Positions 47,416 to 60,600 of a DNA stretch of 64,000 nt are shown piece by piece. The translations under genes and the position numbers were made by a program. The stretch spans positions 1-64,000 of the forward strand of contig OENT01000528.1 in the NCBI GenBank assembly GCA_900239685.1, given 5' to 3'. The stretch comes from Rotaria macrura (Eukaryota; Rotifera; Eurotatoria; Philodinida; Philodinidae). The notes under the pieces are model-generated. The model did not search any database. It was not told the origin of the DNA and saw only the letters and a list, made by a program, of their open reading frames with translations. The number at the start of each line of letters is the position of its first letter. Position 1 is the stretch's first letter.

Positions 47416-50259
47416 CTATGATGGCGAAATAAACGATGAAACAAAATTAGAAGAAGTTCTTAAGGCAGATTTAAAATCAGAAGCATTTCTTCCGTATGGA
47501 AAATCAATTGCATGGTTAACACAAGAATTGAATGGATTTTATGCCATTGGGGAATTCGTTCAAAATATCAATTGTGTGCAGTAGTTGATGAAATTCTTTT
47601 ATTTATTTAATTAATTTGAATGTTTCTTGTTCTTATTTTCTTCAGCTGTTGATGATATCTCTAATTTCTTACTTGAACTTGGCGGCTTCCTTCGAGATTA
47701 TGGTTGTCCTTATCAAAATCTTGTGAATAGTGAGAACAGACTTCATGATCGTGCATCACGTATACAATTATTAGGTCGATATTGACATATTCTGTCCAAT
47801 CATAGCATCACTATTGAATACATTTGTTTTCAGACTTTCTTTGTACGGAACTTCAAGCAGCTAAAATGAACAAATTTTTTAAACGAAGCATTATCAGCAA
47901 CGCAACAGATAATGTAACCAGCAAAAAAGTAAGAAATTTAGAGGCATTGTTTAAATTATTACTGATCTCCAATGAATTGGACTGTTTCACCTAGCAATAT
48001 GAAAGTGATGAAGCTCGAGATCTTAAAGCATTACTTATAGCTCTTGGTTTTCCTCGCCCACCAGATGGGATCACAGCCGGACAAATATGTTCGAAAGTCT
48101 ATGATAAAGTTAGTGAATTACTTAAAAGTTTACCACCAACCTATTTGGGTCGATCACTGTTAAAAGTCAATATGTCAGAAAATCAATGGAATCAAATACA
48201 TAAGATAAATAAAATCTTATATGAAGATTACAAAATTCGACGCGTATTACTACTCAAGCGACTTGATGTTACTATTCAATCATTTAAATGGGCCGATCGA
48301 TTGAAAGTAAAAACTTTACCTATCGGTTTTATTAATTGTTGAGTTTGTTTTTGTTTTCTAAATGTAAATTTAGGATAAGAATGATCAAATTTCTACTGCT
48401 TTTATGAGTAAACGTAAAACATTAACGGAAGAACCCAATGTGCGCATTGAAGATATTATGACTGCACGTGAAGGTAACCATTGAACATTGAAAACACAGT
48501 GAACATGAATATTGATATCCTGGAGCTGATTTCCTTTTTTGTTTTCTATTGAAGATCTATGTCACATGGAAAAAACATGTGGTACAAAAGAAATAGCAAC
48601 AACTCGATCAAAACTTCACAAAATATTAATGCCAAATGTAGGATATTGAAATGATTTCGCTCACCTTTTTATTTTTATTCCAAATCCACATGCTATATTC
48701 TCAGTTCTTTAAGAATAATGTGTCATTCGACTAGTAGTTTACAACACTAGTGTTTTATGAAAAAACTATAGTGTTGAAGTGCACAGAAGAAATTTGTGAA
48801 TGTTTGACAAATTTCTTGGACATACTAAATTTGGATATCATGGAAAAGATATTTGAATAATTGATAATGAATATAAAATATCTTCTTATTGTAGAATTAT
48901 ATAGATCTTTACTTTCTTTAGTGGATAAATAATACAACCACTTTTTACATTTCATAAAATAAGTGTTTGTATTATTTCATTAGAGACATAGTACGTCTAT
49001 TGCTGAAACTCAACCGTTCTTTGAACTTTCTTCGAGTATTGTTGAAAGACTATTCATTCAACAACGTCTATACATCGAAGACCAAGCTACTAAAAGAGAA
49101 CATCTTACAAAGTGACACTTAGTTCTTGATGTTCCAAAAGAGCTAATGTTTGTTACATACTGATATCGAGAGACTACATTTTTTTCAATGGTTTACGCTG
49201 ATACACATGTGCTAGATGGTAGAAGTGTATGAGTGTTTTTAAATATTCTCAAGACATCAAGCCATTAATGATCTAGATCAACTGAAAAGAGCTATCGTTA
49301 GAAATAACAAAGGCAACAATGAAAGCTCTTAGTGATAACACCATTGCAGAACACTTTTTAAGCTGTCGATGCATATTTAAGAAGAAGTTTTCATGAGTCG
49401 CTTTTGGAATATATAAGCGACTCGAATTCTAATCGATATCTTAAAATATATCAATCAGTGCATGAATCATTGATGCATTACAATTTTTTGCAACACTTCA
49501 TCTCTTATACATCCTCCAATGTGTTGCTCTATTCTCGAAAAAAACCACATACGTGACATTAGAATTCAGAATAGACCACCAACGTAGGCACGCCTCTCTG
49601 TCTCAAGAGAATCTTGATTACATGAATGCTTTGATAGAAGAAAATATTTCTCATTAAAGAGCATTCATTAAATTCTCTTCGAATATTTGAAGATTAGCAA
49701 CTGGTTTTCTTTTGATATTTTATCAATAGAATTTTTACATTTCGCATTCTTAATGGTGCAAGATACGAATGTTTAATGGCATGTATATCTATGTATATTT
49801 ATTTATAAATAGGTACCTGATCGTGGTGGACGAACCACTGAGTTACAGGCACCACCTCCTGAAGTCCCGTCCTATCAACGAGGAGGTTCTGCTGGTGGTG
49901 CTCGTCGAGGTGCAAGTGGTCAACAACATCAATATCAAGATCAAAGAAGTAATTTACCTAATGGACTCAGAAAAACTAATACTTAGAGATTTTCTCTGCT
50001 GTTTTGTCTCTCTTAAGGTCATCGAGGAGGTGGAGGATGGTCAGGACGTGGAGGTGGTGGTGGTGGTGGTGGTGGTGATCGGCCCTACTCTGGTAATTAT
50101 CAACAACAAAATTACGCAGCGATGGATCCCTATGCACAACCATATCAGCAAATGGCTTACCAGGGGCAGCAACAAATTGTGAATGAATATGCTGGTATGG
50201 ACTATGGTGGACGCGGCCGTGGAGGGCGAGGTGGACGTGGTGGTCGGCGACCGTATTAA
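47416..50259 (+). CDS. FAM98: FAM98 family protein (5' exon not located)
   Basis: Exons 47416-47573, 47646-47774, 47834-47928, 47995-48306, 48374-48473, 48555-48637, 49813-49948 and 50018-50259 join with consistent phases. Family landmarks: YDGEINDETKLEEVL, FLLELGGFLRDYGCPY, DFLCTELQAAKM, LLIALGFPRPPDGIT, LPPTYLGRSLLKVNMSENQW, YKIRRVLLLKRLDVTIQSF, then VPDRGGRTTELQAPPPEVPSYQ. The tail is RGG-rich (GGWSGRGGGGGGGGGDRPY; GGRGRGGRGGRGGRRPY), an RNA-binding type region. FAM98 proteins work with DDX1 and RTCB in the tRNA-ligase complex and in RNA transport. The last intron-split before VPDRGGR is 1.18 kb and contains an exon-like segment described separately. The initiating exon is missing from my model. 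Confidence 0.9.
48984..49115 (+). CDS. Possible alternative last exon of FAM98
   Basis: A TTTCATTAG acceptor (ending 48983) opens 43 codons, RHSTSIAETQPFFELSSSI..., ending in TGA at 49113-49115. The phase (0) matches the donor at 48637/48638 of FAM98 exon 48555-48637. Amino-acid composition is balanced, with a charged amphipathic C-terminus (QQRLYIEDQATKREHLTK), unlike random AT-rich frames. Used as a terminal exon it would replace the VPDRGGR motif and the whole RGG tail. It could instead be a relic. Confidence 0.35.
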   Translation, partial: RHSTSIAETQPFFELSSSIVERLFIQQRLYIEDQATKREHLTK

Positions 50260-50423
50260 CATTCGCTATTGCTCCGGTTTTGTTTTCAGTCAAGTTATTT
50301 TCGACTATCGTTACTTACCTACTGAATATTTTAAGCAAGAATCTTCTTATCTACCCGATTTATTGTTGCATTGACATGTTTTTTGTTATGATTCTTATTT
50401 GTTTTTCTTTCGGTTCTTTTTAG

Positions 50424-53400
50424 ATGGTCAAATTAGAGCCGATAAAACCGGTTGTTCGTTCTCGTTCATCATCATCTGATAGTGATTTTGATGATATACA
50501 TTCAACATCATCGTCTGATTCAGATTTGTCGCTTATTGAAACATCTGCAGTCAATAATGCATCGAAATCATGTCAGAAACGTAAAAATCTCGCATCTAAC
50601 CATATTATTGCTCAGGGTACATTGATTCGCGACGTGAATAATAATCTTTGGATGATACATCAATGTGTTAAAGTTTCCCACAACAATGAACGATTTATTT
50701 ATTTGTGTAGTCAAGTTAAAAAATCATTGAACAACAATGATTTGAAAGTACCCGAACAAAATGAACAACAGAATATAGTTAAAACAAAAATATCACCATT
50801 AACCTATTTAACTGACAAATTGAAGCAATCAAGACAAACGGTAATCGATAAAGCTCGTGCTGAGAATGATAAACTTGATTATATTTTCTATGGAGCTGTT
50901 ATTGGAGATACAAATAAAGAAGTTGAATTAATTTTACCGAACAATGAGAAGTAAGATATACGTTTCGTTCGTGTTTTTTCATCGATAGGAGTGAAATGTA
51001 AAATTGTTGTTTTTTTGCATTGGTTTTCCATAGATAAGTAGAATTTTGTTTGATTTCATTGATTTTCCTATGAAATGAATTTAGGAAAAGAAATCTAATC
51101 ATTAGATTTACATTCGGACAATTTGTTTTACTATGATCAATTGTTTTGAAATGATCAGTAGTTTGAAGAAAAAATTCTTCTCAATCAATGAAACACAAAT
51201 AATTGAGCATTGAAATCACGATAAAATGACACGAATCTCAAGCATATTTATATATTCATCAACTAATGATGAAATCTATATGATCGATATTACGAATGTG
51301 TACTCACAGATAGAAATCTTGATTGGCCTCGAGTGATTAAGGTTTTCTTCTGAGTTGATATTTGTGTTATTTACTTTTTACACTATTGAACAATATCACG
51401 AAGTGAATCGTAATGATGAGTTGAAGTCTGAAATTACCATCAGTAATAACTCTTTGAATATGTCTCATAGAATGAAAATTTTAATTGAAAATAATCATTG
51501 TTTTCTAAGATATTGTAGAACTAAAAATTTTTATACCCATGAGACGCTTTCCTGTGACAACAATTATAATTGTAGTCGCCTATCGAAGAAGATTTACATG
51601 CATGGAATCGTACAACACATGAGTCTTACCATTGGGGAAAGTTTCATGACGAGACTCATTGTTGCAAAATTAATTGTTTTTCGAGTGTTAAAATTATAGG
51701 TCAAAAATTCATTATAATGATGAAATAGACAGAAGAAAATCTAAATGGCATGATTCCAATCAGACGTTTCAATGTATAAAAAGATTTCTACCATTGACTT
51801 CTGTATAAACTGAAAAAAGAAATTATTTCTGCAATACATCTAGACTAAAACTTAATATTATTCTATTTCGATCAAATATGTATAGTCTAGGATGATTGAT
51901 TCGTTTTCTTCTGCAATGTCTTTCGTAAATGTTTAGAAAACATATATTTCATAATAGGATTATGCTTTTCTATAAATTCATAAAATTAAATCGACTGTTC
52001 GAGAAGAAAAGTAAACGCAGAGTTGAATATCAATTTTAATCATGAAGAAAAATTAAAATTCAGGATTTTCTATGTTTAAAAGGGACATGCAATGAATTTA
52101 AGAATAAAAGAAAAATATTCATGAATCTATAAAGGATCCAAAAAATAATAATAATAATTTGAAATTGCGAATGTATCGTATGAAGTTCCAGAATAACATA
52201 TCAAACGACTAGACAACAAATTGAAGTTCAATATCGTTCGTTGTTATTTGCATTTTTATAAAATAAAACGAGATGAAAGTAAATGAATAGAAATAATCCT
52301 AGATCTAAAATACCCTTAGAATACTTTCATTATTTTCTATATAAATCAAGAAATATTCACACGATCATCTAAGTACTTGATATTGCTCATACCGTTCGTA
52401 AATTAGAACTTCATATCATCGAGAGTAACGTAAGTTCGAGTTTCATCCATGTTTACAGGCAGTATTTATTATCTATGTTTTCTAGCGGCGAGAATATTTT
52501 TGAAAGACTCGATTTCCATTTAGACAAATGATGTCATCGAATAAAAACTCCTTAAATAACAAGTTCTTATCTTCGTCAGCCAATGATCAAAATTCCAATA
52601 AAATAATTCATGGTATCGTCGAATTTCTAAAAGATGATGATACATATGAAGAAAATAAAATAAATAAATATTCAATTGAAATTATATTTGTACACGATAA
52701 AAGAAAATCTAACTCGATAACAAATCCGTCTGAGTTACTTCAACAAATTCTTAAAAAAGAAATCGAAAAATTGAAGGATCTTCGAAGAAAAAATATAACA
52801 ATAAATAATAAAACAAATGAAGATTTTCATAAATTTATTGTTACCAAAAAAAGTGGACATAGTCAATATGATATTCAAGAAACTAACAATGATGAAGGCG
52901 ACAATGTCACAACCAGTTCACTGACGGAATCGTCTACAATAAAATATTTACTGAAACTTGAATTGAATACAACATCAACACCAACATCGACATCAACGCA
53001 TTATACGATTGATCATGAAATAGCATTTTATTCTCGTTTTGCAACACATGAAAAACTAAAATCTTACATAAAACGGCATAATTTAATGTACATCGCCATA
53101 CCTGAATATATATCGCATGGAACATATAAACATATGAATTTAACGTATAAATTTTTAATCATGGAGCAATATCGCGAAAATCTTCGTTCGCTTATCTATT
53201 CCTATGATCAATCATTACCTGAACATAATGCATTGAATCTTTTTTTACAAATGCTATATGTTATACAATTTATACATGAAAAAAATTATGTTCATCAAAT
53301 AATTAAACCAAAATATATGATGTTCGCCAATAAACAACCATATTTTATATTTTTAACACAATTTCGAACAGTTAAAAGTATACATGATATAAGCAATCGA

Positions 53401-56400
53401 GCAAGTAAATATTTTAATCGTATTCATCGAACAAAAGCAAAATAGAAATAAACTATTGAAAAAGCTGTATTATTTTCGAAAATTTAAACCGGATTCATTT
53501 CACGAGCGAAAGATGAAAACTACTGAGAAACTTTTCAATCTATCGGATGATGATACGTATAGTTCAATAACAGTCAAAATTTTTTGACAATGCTCATTTG
53601 TATGGTTACACTGGTTGAAAGTGACAGAGTCATGTTTTCTGAATATTTTTTCGATTCTACCGTTTAAGTAGCTAAGGAAACTGAAGATAGCTCCAGCGTA
53701 AATTCAGTTTATAGACTAGTCTAATGATTTATAGCTTGCAATAGAGCTTTTGGACACGATCAGTATTCTGTTTTTCATTCAAGATTTCGACTAAATCTCA
53801 GCACAGACGGATAATTTAGAAAATGTATTTGTAGTTGACTATTGACCAAACTAACGGGTAGACCAAAAGTATTGAGGCAAAATGTTAACTTATTTTTAGC
53901 CAGCTTGTAAATATTTCACATGAATTGAAATCTAGGGATCTTTATGAATATTAGCTGACAAATGCTGCATCTATTTTTTACTCGAAGAGTTGTGGAGAAG
54001 TATTTGATAGACCTTGAAAAAGACTTTACAAGAAACTTAAATGAGATTTTGCTAACTCATATATATTCGCTTGAAAAGATATTAAAAGTAATTGAATGCC
54101 GTAGTTTTGTACAACAGACATCTCGTTTGAAAGATGTGCTATTGGATCAAGTTGTAGTTCATGTACAAGTCAAATTAAATGCATTTTTTCATGAACCCAC
54201 TTTTGTGTGAAACGTCGTTTGATCGAAAAGTCAATGTCACAAAAATGAGGATATAGAAACAACGAAAGCAGGATTATCTTCCCTATCAACTAAAACAAAT
54301 TCAAAACAGTACGCTTGGAAGAGCAGATTTCACTTCGCCAGCTGACAGAATAATAAATGTTTGAACTTTTCCTTTCAGATTAATATAGTGCAAATTTAAG
54401 AAATTGTGAAAACATTTCTTGTACAAACTAATTTTGCAGGCCTTTCGAGAATTTTCTCACTAATTGCGAGCAAAAAAAAAACATACCACATCTCTAGGTC
54501 CAGTTTCAGAAGGAGCACTAAAATCTAGTTCTATAGCCCATGAGTTTCCCTTCATCTGAAATACCTAGAATTGGATCAAAAATAAGTTAAGATTTTATCT
54601 TAAACCTATCGGTTCACCCATTATAACTATGTGCATTCAGGCTTTTCTTAGTCTCAATACTAGACATGGGAATTCGACTTCGTCATTCTTCAAAATAAAA
54701 AATAAAAATATCTCGAGTACTGCTTCATCCTGTCGAGAGCAAGTCAATTCTATGATATTCTAGTACAAATCGCATCGATCAAACATTTATTTTTCTATCC
54801 GTGTGAATCATGGTTTTTTGGAGCCGATAAAACTCTATCATTGTAACTGAACAGGCAACCCGAAAAGGTGAGACACTCTGTATCGAAGCTTTGCGTTCGA
54901 TAGACTAGTCAACATAAATACTATTCAAATGCATAGATCTGTACGGTTTCAAAATTTTGCTCATTTGAACTCAGTCAATTCTAAAACAAGATATTCTAAA
55001 GAGTGTCTCTTTGAGAAAAGAATATCTGAATTATTTTTCTAGTCAAAGAAGCTTAAGCTGATGTAAGATATGTTGTTAGATCTCTCAAAGTGCTTGAAAA
55101 AATCCCTTTAACTATTCAAAATACCTGATCGTACATTCACATTTCAGAGTCGACGACTTCTATAAATCGCATAAAGTATTGTTACTCAAAAGCAGATAAA
55201 CTATAGTAACATTCATTTGTAAGGCTTTGATATTGCCGAGAATAAATTATAAAATTGACATGAGCATAAGGCGTAAATTTGAGATGGAAAATGTTGTAAT
55301 TATGAAAAGGATTTCGAGCAAAAGGCTATTGGAAACATCTTTCTAATGATCTCTGTGTTTCATCAGCTAATTGTATACATTTATGTTGTCGTCAATGTTT
55401 ATTTTAATAGAACATGCATTGAATTACTGATGAATATTGTTTTTTGTCTCAATTCATTACCGTCTGATCATAGCATAAATGAACATAGTCAAGTTTCAAA
55501 AATGTTCCGATTCGATAGCTATCGAATATAAGAAAAAAGTATTTTATTTGTTGTCTTTGATAATATTTGATGATCAAATTCAACTAATAAGCAGATGAAA
55601 TGACTTGCATTGTAGAATTCATTTCAATTTTTTTTCCTTTTTTTTATCTTACTTGATTCTATTAGAGAAACTATAATTCAGTATCAAATACATGCTTTGA
55701 TTTTGTTTGATCTTAGGTGAAGTTCCGAATGAAAATCATCTAGTAATAACTAATGAAAATCATATTATTAAACAACAGAATTATCAAGTTAAAAAAAAAG
55801 TCAAACGTTCACATCGAACACAATTGGCTGCTATACATAATAAAACACTATCAGTGGTTCCCTCACCGTTACTTGTTATTGACGTTCCAAGTCCTACGAT
55901 TGAAGAAGATAATTTACTAGTAAATAATAATTCATATCATCATCCATTCAGTGTCTATTCTTCACTTGATATGCATCTTAATGATAAACAAACATATCGT
56001 GGTGATTTAGAAATGCTTGGTTACAATTTAATTGTTTGGTCGGGCGGACGATTACCATGGGATAAAAAGAATAAAAATCTTCATTTTAAATTGCAACGTG
56101 ATACAATAACAAATGAAAAAAAATTAGCTAAATCAAATGTTAACGAATTTGTTAAAAAATGCTTTTTTATGAAATTAATATCACCCGTTACCTTACGTGC
56201 TATATGTGATTATATGTCAACTGTTTATCAATTAAATATTGATGATATACCCAATTTCGATCAACTCCGTGCTCCAATTAAGGAAATTGTTAAAGCATTA
56301 GGTTTTAAAGTTAGTTTTATTATGAAATACAATCTGACCGAAACATTGCAGAGTATCCGATAGAAACTTGCATCACTCACAACTTAAGACAGGTTCTAAT

Positions 56401-57625
56401 GTACTATTGCAGCATCACTGACTGCAATAGATACTGTTGATATCTGATCGAAGATCATAGATAAATAACATCTTGCTTTCCAATATAAATGAATGATTTT
56501 TTTCTCGGAGGATTCCAGAAAATAATGGTGAAGAAATGTGCCCTTGAAACAGCTAGAGTGAATTTATGTTCCGGGGGCCGGGGCTCAATAAGAAAAATTA
56601 CATTTGCTGTTACCAACATTTAATACTACAGATTATTCTTAATACATGACTAAATTGCTAAAAAGTTCTCTCACTTAATAGTCGCAAATGCAGATGTATT
56701 TTCCAGAGATAAATATTAAATTGCCGAACGGGGGTAATTCGAAATTAGCTCCGCATAAAATCATGAACGATGGTATCATGTTTTAAACACAACGAATTTC
56801 AAATCTATATTGAACCCTGTAGACATTGAGCCGTGCTAATCCTTTTCACTGTTTTATTTCATAGTTATTCTACTAGGAGCTTTGTTTTTTAAATTCTTCA
56901 TCAAAAAATACAGTTAAGCTACCAAATATTCTGATTTTTCTGTATCTAGGCAAACGCGTGTCTTCGCTTATCAAATTCAAAATCTAAAGCAACTAATCCA
57001 TCAAATAGTACAAACAAGAATGTTCTGAATTCGTCTTCTCACACACAAGGAACTAAAACTATTGGAAATATTGGTAAGCATGTCAATATAAATGAAATGG
57101 CATCACCGGCAAAAGAACTTGAAGTTGAACAAGATGATCTAGCAGATGATGACGATGATGAGGACAATGACGACGATGATGATGAGGATGAAGACGATGA
57201 AGATGATGATAATGATGATGATGAAGAGGAAGAAAATGAAGAAGAGGTTTATCTTACTTTGCCAACGAACCAATTCCTAGGAGAACATGATTGATCAATT
57301 ATTTTAGGGTCATCCTTGTGCACCGGGAGCCAATTCATGTGATGATGATGAAGAGAATGGTTCCAGTGATGATAACAACGATGATGATACTGAAATGGAA
57401 CAACAAGCTCCATCCATTTCCATTCAATCAACAAAGACTAAATGTAAACGTTGCGGCGGCGATCATTCACTCGAAGATCAACAATCCCAAACGAGCAGTG
57501 ATAAACAAAGTAATAGTAGTACTGGTCCTGGTACGAATAATAACACGAATACGCTTACGTATCAACAAAAACGACAACGATCAATTGCTAAACGACTTCA
57601 ATTACGCCGCAAAAAGAAAAACTAA
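50424..57625 (+). CDS. VRK: VRK-family pseudokinase with acidic/basic tail
   Basis: Five exons (50424-50950, 52524-53404, 55717-56309, 56950-57246, 57308-57625) join in phase to about 871 aa. Exon 1 is Ser/Asp-rich. Exon 2 carries the VRK N-lobe and hinge: IKYLLKLEL (ATP-site Lys kept), YIAIPEYISHG, YKFLIMEQYRENLRSLI, then FIHEKNYVHQIIKPKYMMF, where VRKs have HGDIKxxN; the catalytic Asp and following Asn are lost. The DYG position reads PYFIFLTQF. Exon 3 keeps the C-lobe signature YRGDLEMLGYNLIVWSGGRLPWD. Exons 4-5 give a D/E run followed by a CKRCGG motif and a Lys/Arg-rich end (KRQRSIAKRLQLRRKKKN), as in the nuclear tails of VRK1. Stops at 53443 and 56361 would give shorter products if introns were retained. 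Linking exons 4-5 to the kinase is the weakest join. Confidence 0.72.
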
Positions 57626-60600
57626 TCATCAAAACCAGCAGCTAAAATAAAAAAAAACAACAATATGTACATAGTTTTAATAAGCCATACAGAACATATT
57701 CAATTTTATCGTTTGTTCAGAAAAGAAAAGATAAGTTTTTTTTTCAAATGTACATGTGTGGAATAGGATTCAAACAACGATAACAGTTTGTCTTAATTTA
57801 TTTCTTTCTAAAGTGTGTGTGTGTGCGTGTGTGTGTGTGAACAGTCCATCACTATATACTATTTGAGTTATTCTTTTGTTACGAGCGATGATTTATTTTA
57901 TTTCTTTGTTTTTCTTTTCGGTCGGTCCGATATTTTATTTGTGATAGACCTTTCTTATTGTTTGTCTGTTTTTATCTATCTTTTCTTTTACTCTAGTTGA
58001 TGCATGCATTAAAAAAATTATTCAAGTACAAAGAAAAAAAACGAAGAAGCAAAAATATACACATACTATTGTTTTTAAATTATAGATTGAAAAATACATA
58101 ATCACAAAAGATCGTATACTATTGCTTAAATCAACGTTTGTCAAAAAAATTATATTCAAACTTATCTTGTTTCTCTTAATAATCTTTCAATCGATCATTT
58201 CCTAGACGATCATCAGATTCTTACACGTACTTATCCAGTGAATGCCTCGAAGAAAAACAATTTTCGATACGAACAAAAAGCTCATTAATATGAATCCTCG
58301 TCTATGCAAATAAAAAATAATTAAACACAAGCATTTAATAACATTTCGAAATTTCCGAAATCAAAAACACATCGATTCAAAAAGATATTCTATTGGAATT
58401 AAGATAGTATTCAAATATATAAGAGATCGTGAATTTTAGTACCATCGAATGTGAATCAATCAAAAATTCATCGATAGATAATGAAACGCCAGTTAAATGT
58501 CTTTTTGTCATATATTTACAGTGCTCTACTCGGGAGAAGCCAATTCAAATAAATTTTGATAAGATTTTAATGTGACGTAGGTGTTAGTTGTGCTTCTTTA
58601 ATTCTGTGCATGATTTGGATATTGTATGCCATGACCGAAATAGTTACCATTTTAAACTATGTAATTAGGAAGATTTGTCAAGAGAATTATTCTCAAGGTA
58701 TCTATGATCTGATAAAAAATGGTCGCATCTATTCGAATAGAATATTTTTACAGAATCTATTGAAAAACAGAGAAATGACTAAAGAATACGATAATATGAT
58801 ACTTCATTATACGTGTATGAAATTCTATTTCGATGGACCTAGTGATCTAAGACGATCAGCGAAAGGTGAAAATTGATTTTTTCCCCAAGATTCTATGAAA
58901 GGATTGCTCATGTAAATAGTTAATTTTTATCATACGACATAACTTCATAGTTGATAGTACGATATCTTATCATATCGGCAGAACTTTTAATACAATCCCA
59001 TGTCGAATAGTATTAGCCATATTCGAAATTAGAAATGAATTTATCTATCGAAGATCTTGCCGAGAACTCCTACATCGATCAACAACATCGACCAAATACT
59101 GTTGAACAGTGTTCTTAAACTTTGTTTCGCTACGATTAATCTGAAAATTCGAAAACTTAAAATTGAACTTATCGAGAAATCAGTGATAGAACATTCTGGA
59201 AGAACACACTTCTGTAACTGATATTTAATGTCGATCATGTTTTAAATATCAAATTGTTAATTTTTTTTGTTGTTGCTTGGATATCAACTGTGGCAACTAA
59301 ACTTTTCAACAAGTATTGCAAATCGAGGTCATTCATCAAATCATCAGTTGACGTATCAAGTTATAATACATTGAATGACAATCACATTAATGAAAATTAT
59401 TCTCTCACGTTTATTTCAATACTAGTATTCAAAAAGAAAAAATTATGATTTATTTTTATTTGAATCTATCTTTCTCAAATATATTTGGTTGTGCACATCT
59501 ACTCGAGCTTAAGTTTACAACTAATACTATTTGTGCTCATACTTCAGTACAAGAAAAGTACTATATTAGTGCTTTTTAGTTATCATTTCAATTGATGGTT
59601 AAAGAAATAGAAAAAAGTTACAGTTAAATCAGTTAATCCTGTACAAAAGCATCTGTCGAATGAATGTGTCGTCGAATAATTCTTCTGAATCAAATACTGC
59701 AGCGTTGTACATCTTGTAACATGTGTCAGTTAGGGATTCGCATTGTTTATCAATTCATCTCTTTTCTATATCATCATTATTCAACATTGACATTAACTGA
59801 TTCCATCTTTCGATAGACTGATTATATACTTGCAAATGTATACATAATGCATATTTCCATCATCAACAGATAGAAATCAAGCATTCCTCTTCTTCGTCAT
59901 TATTCTTTCTTTTCTCTTAGACTTTTGATTAAATAAAAGATGTTGTGCATACATATCTACTACTTTTGTCTTTCATAACCAGATATAGAGAGAACTCCGA
60001 AATTTTTGCCATCCGGCTCTTTTCTAAAAGTCATAATTTGAATGCAACTAACTATTCTGTCATAATGCATATTTAAGATTATGTGTAACATTTTCAGACT
60101 TGTAAGGCTCATTATTTCTGTAATTTGTACACTAATTCCAGACTAATATCACCCTGGTTTTCTGATGCTTTCCAAATCTTCATAACAATATTGTCGATCA
60201 ATAATTTCATGTCACTACGGTAGCTGGGTCTTATACTGAGGAGAAAATTTGTGCCCGATGTATTTACGCACGATGAGACTTCATGGATGGATGTGCTGCA
60301 CTAGTTAAATTGTCGCATCAACTTGAACGGAATAATTTCAGGAATAAAATCGTATTTCAATTCAGATCATACTCAACTGTTAATGTCAAGTATTGTAATA
60401 TTTAGATGGAATCTCAGTAACGATTGATGATTTTGCAGACGACACATACAAATGAATGAATAGAGAACACTTTGACAACCATTTAATCGGCGTATATTTC
60501 GATTATTCTTGTACAAATAAAATTCAGTAAAGTTTTCTTCTCTCTAAGTACATTTCAGTCGACTGATCACTGAAACGAATTCTACATTCAGCCGGTTCAT

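Noticed and set aside
49976..50293. Minus-strand His-rich frames over the FAM98 RGG tail
   Set aside because: Antisense shadow of the glycine-rich coding repeat (GGT read as ACC/CAC).
53962..54210. 82-codon frame in the VRK intron
   Set aside because: No acceptor/donor pair in a matching phase and no kinase similarity; treated as intron sequence.
57249..57434. Minus-strand His/Trp-rich frame
   Set aside because: Shadow of the Asp/Glu-coding GAT repeats in the VRK tail.
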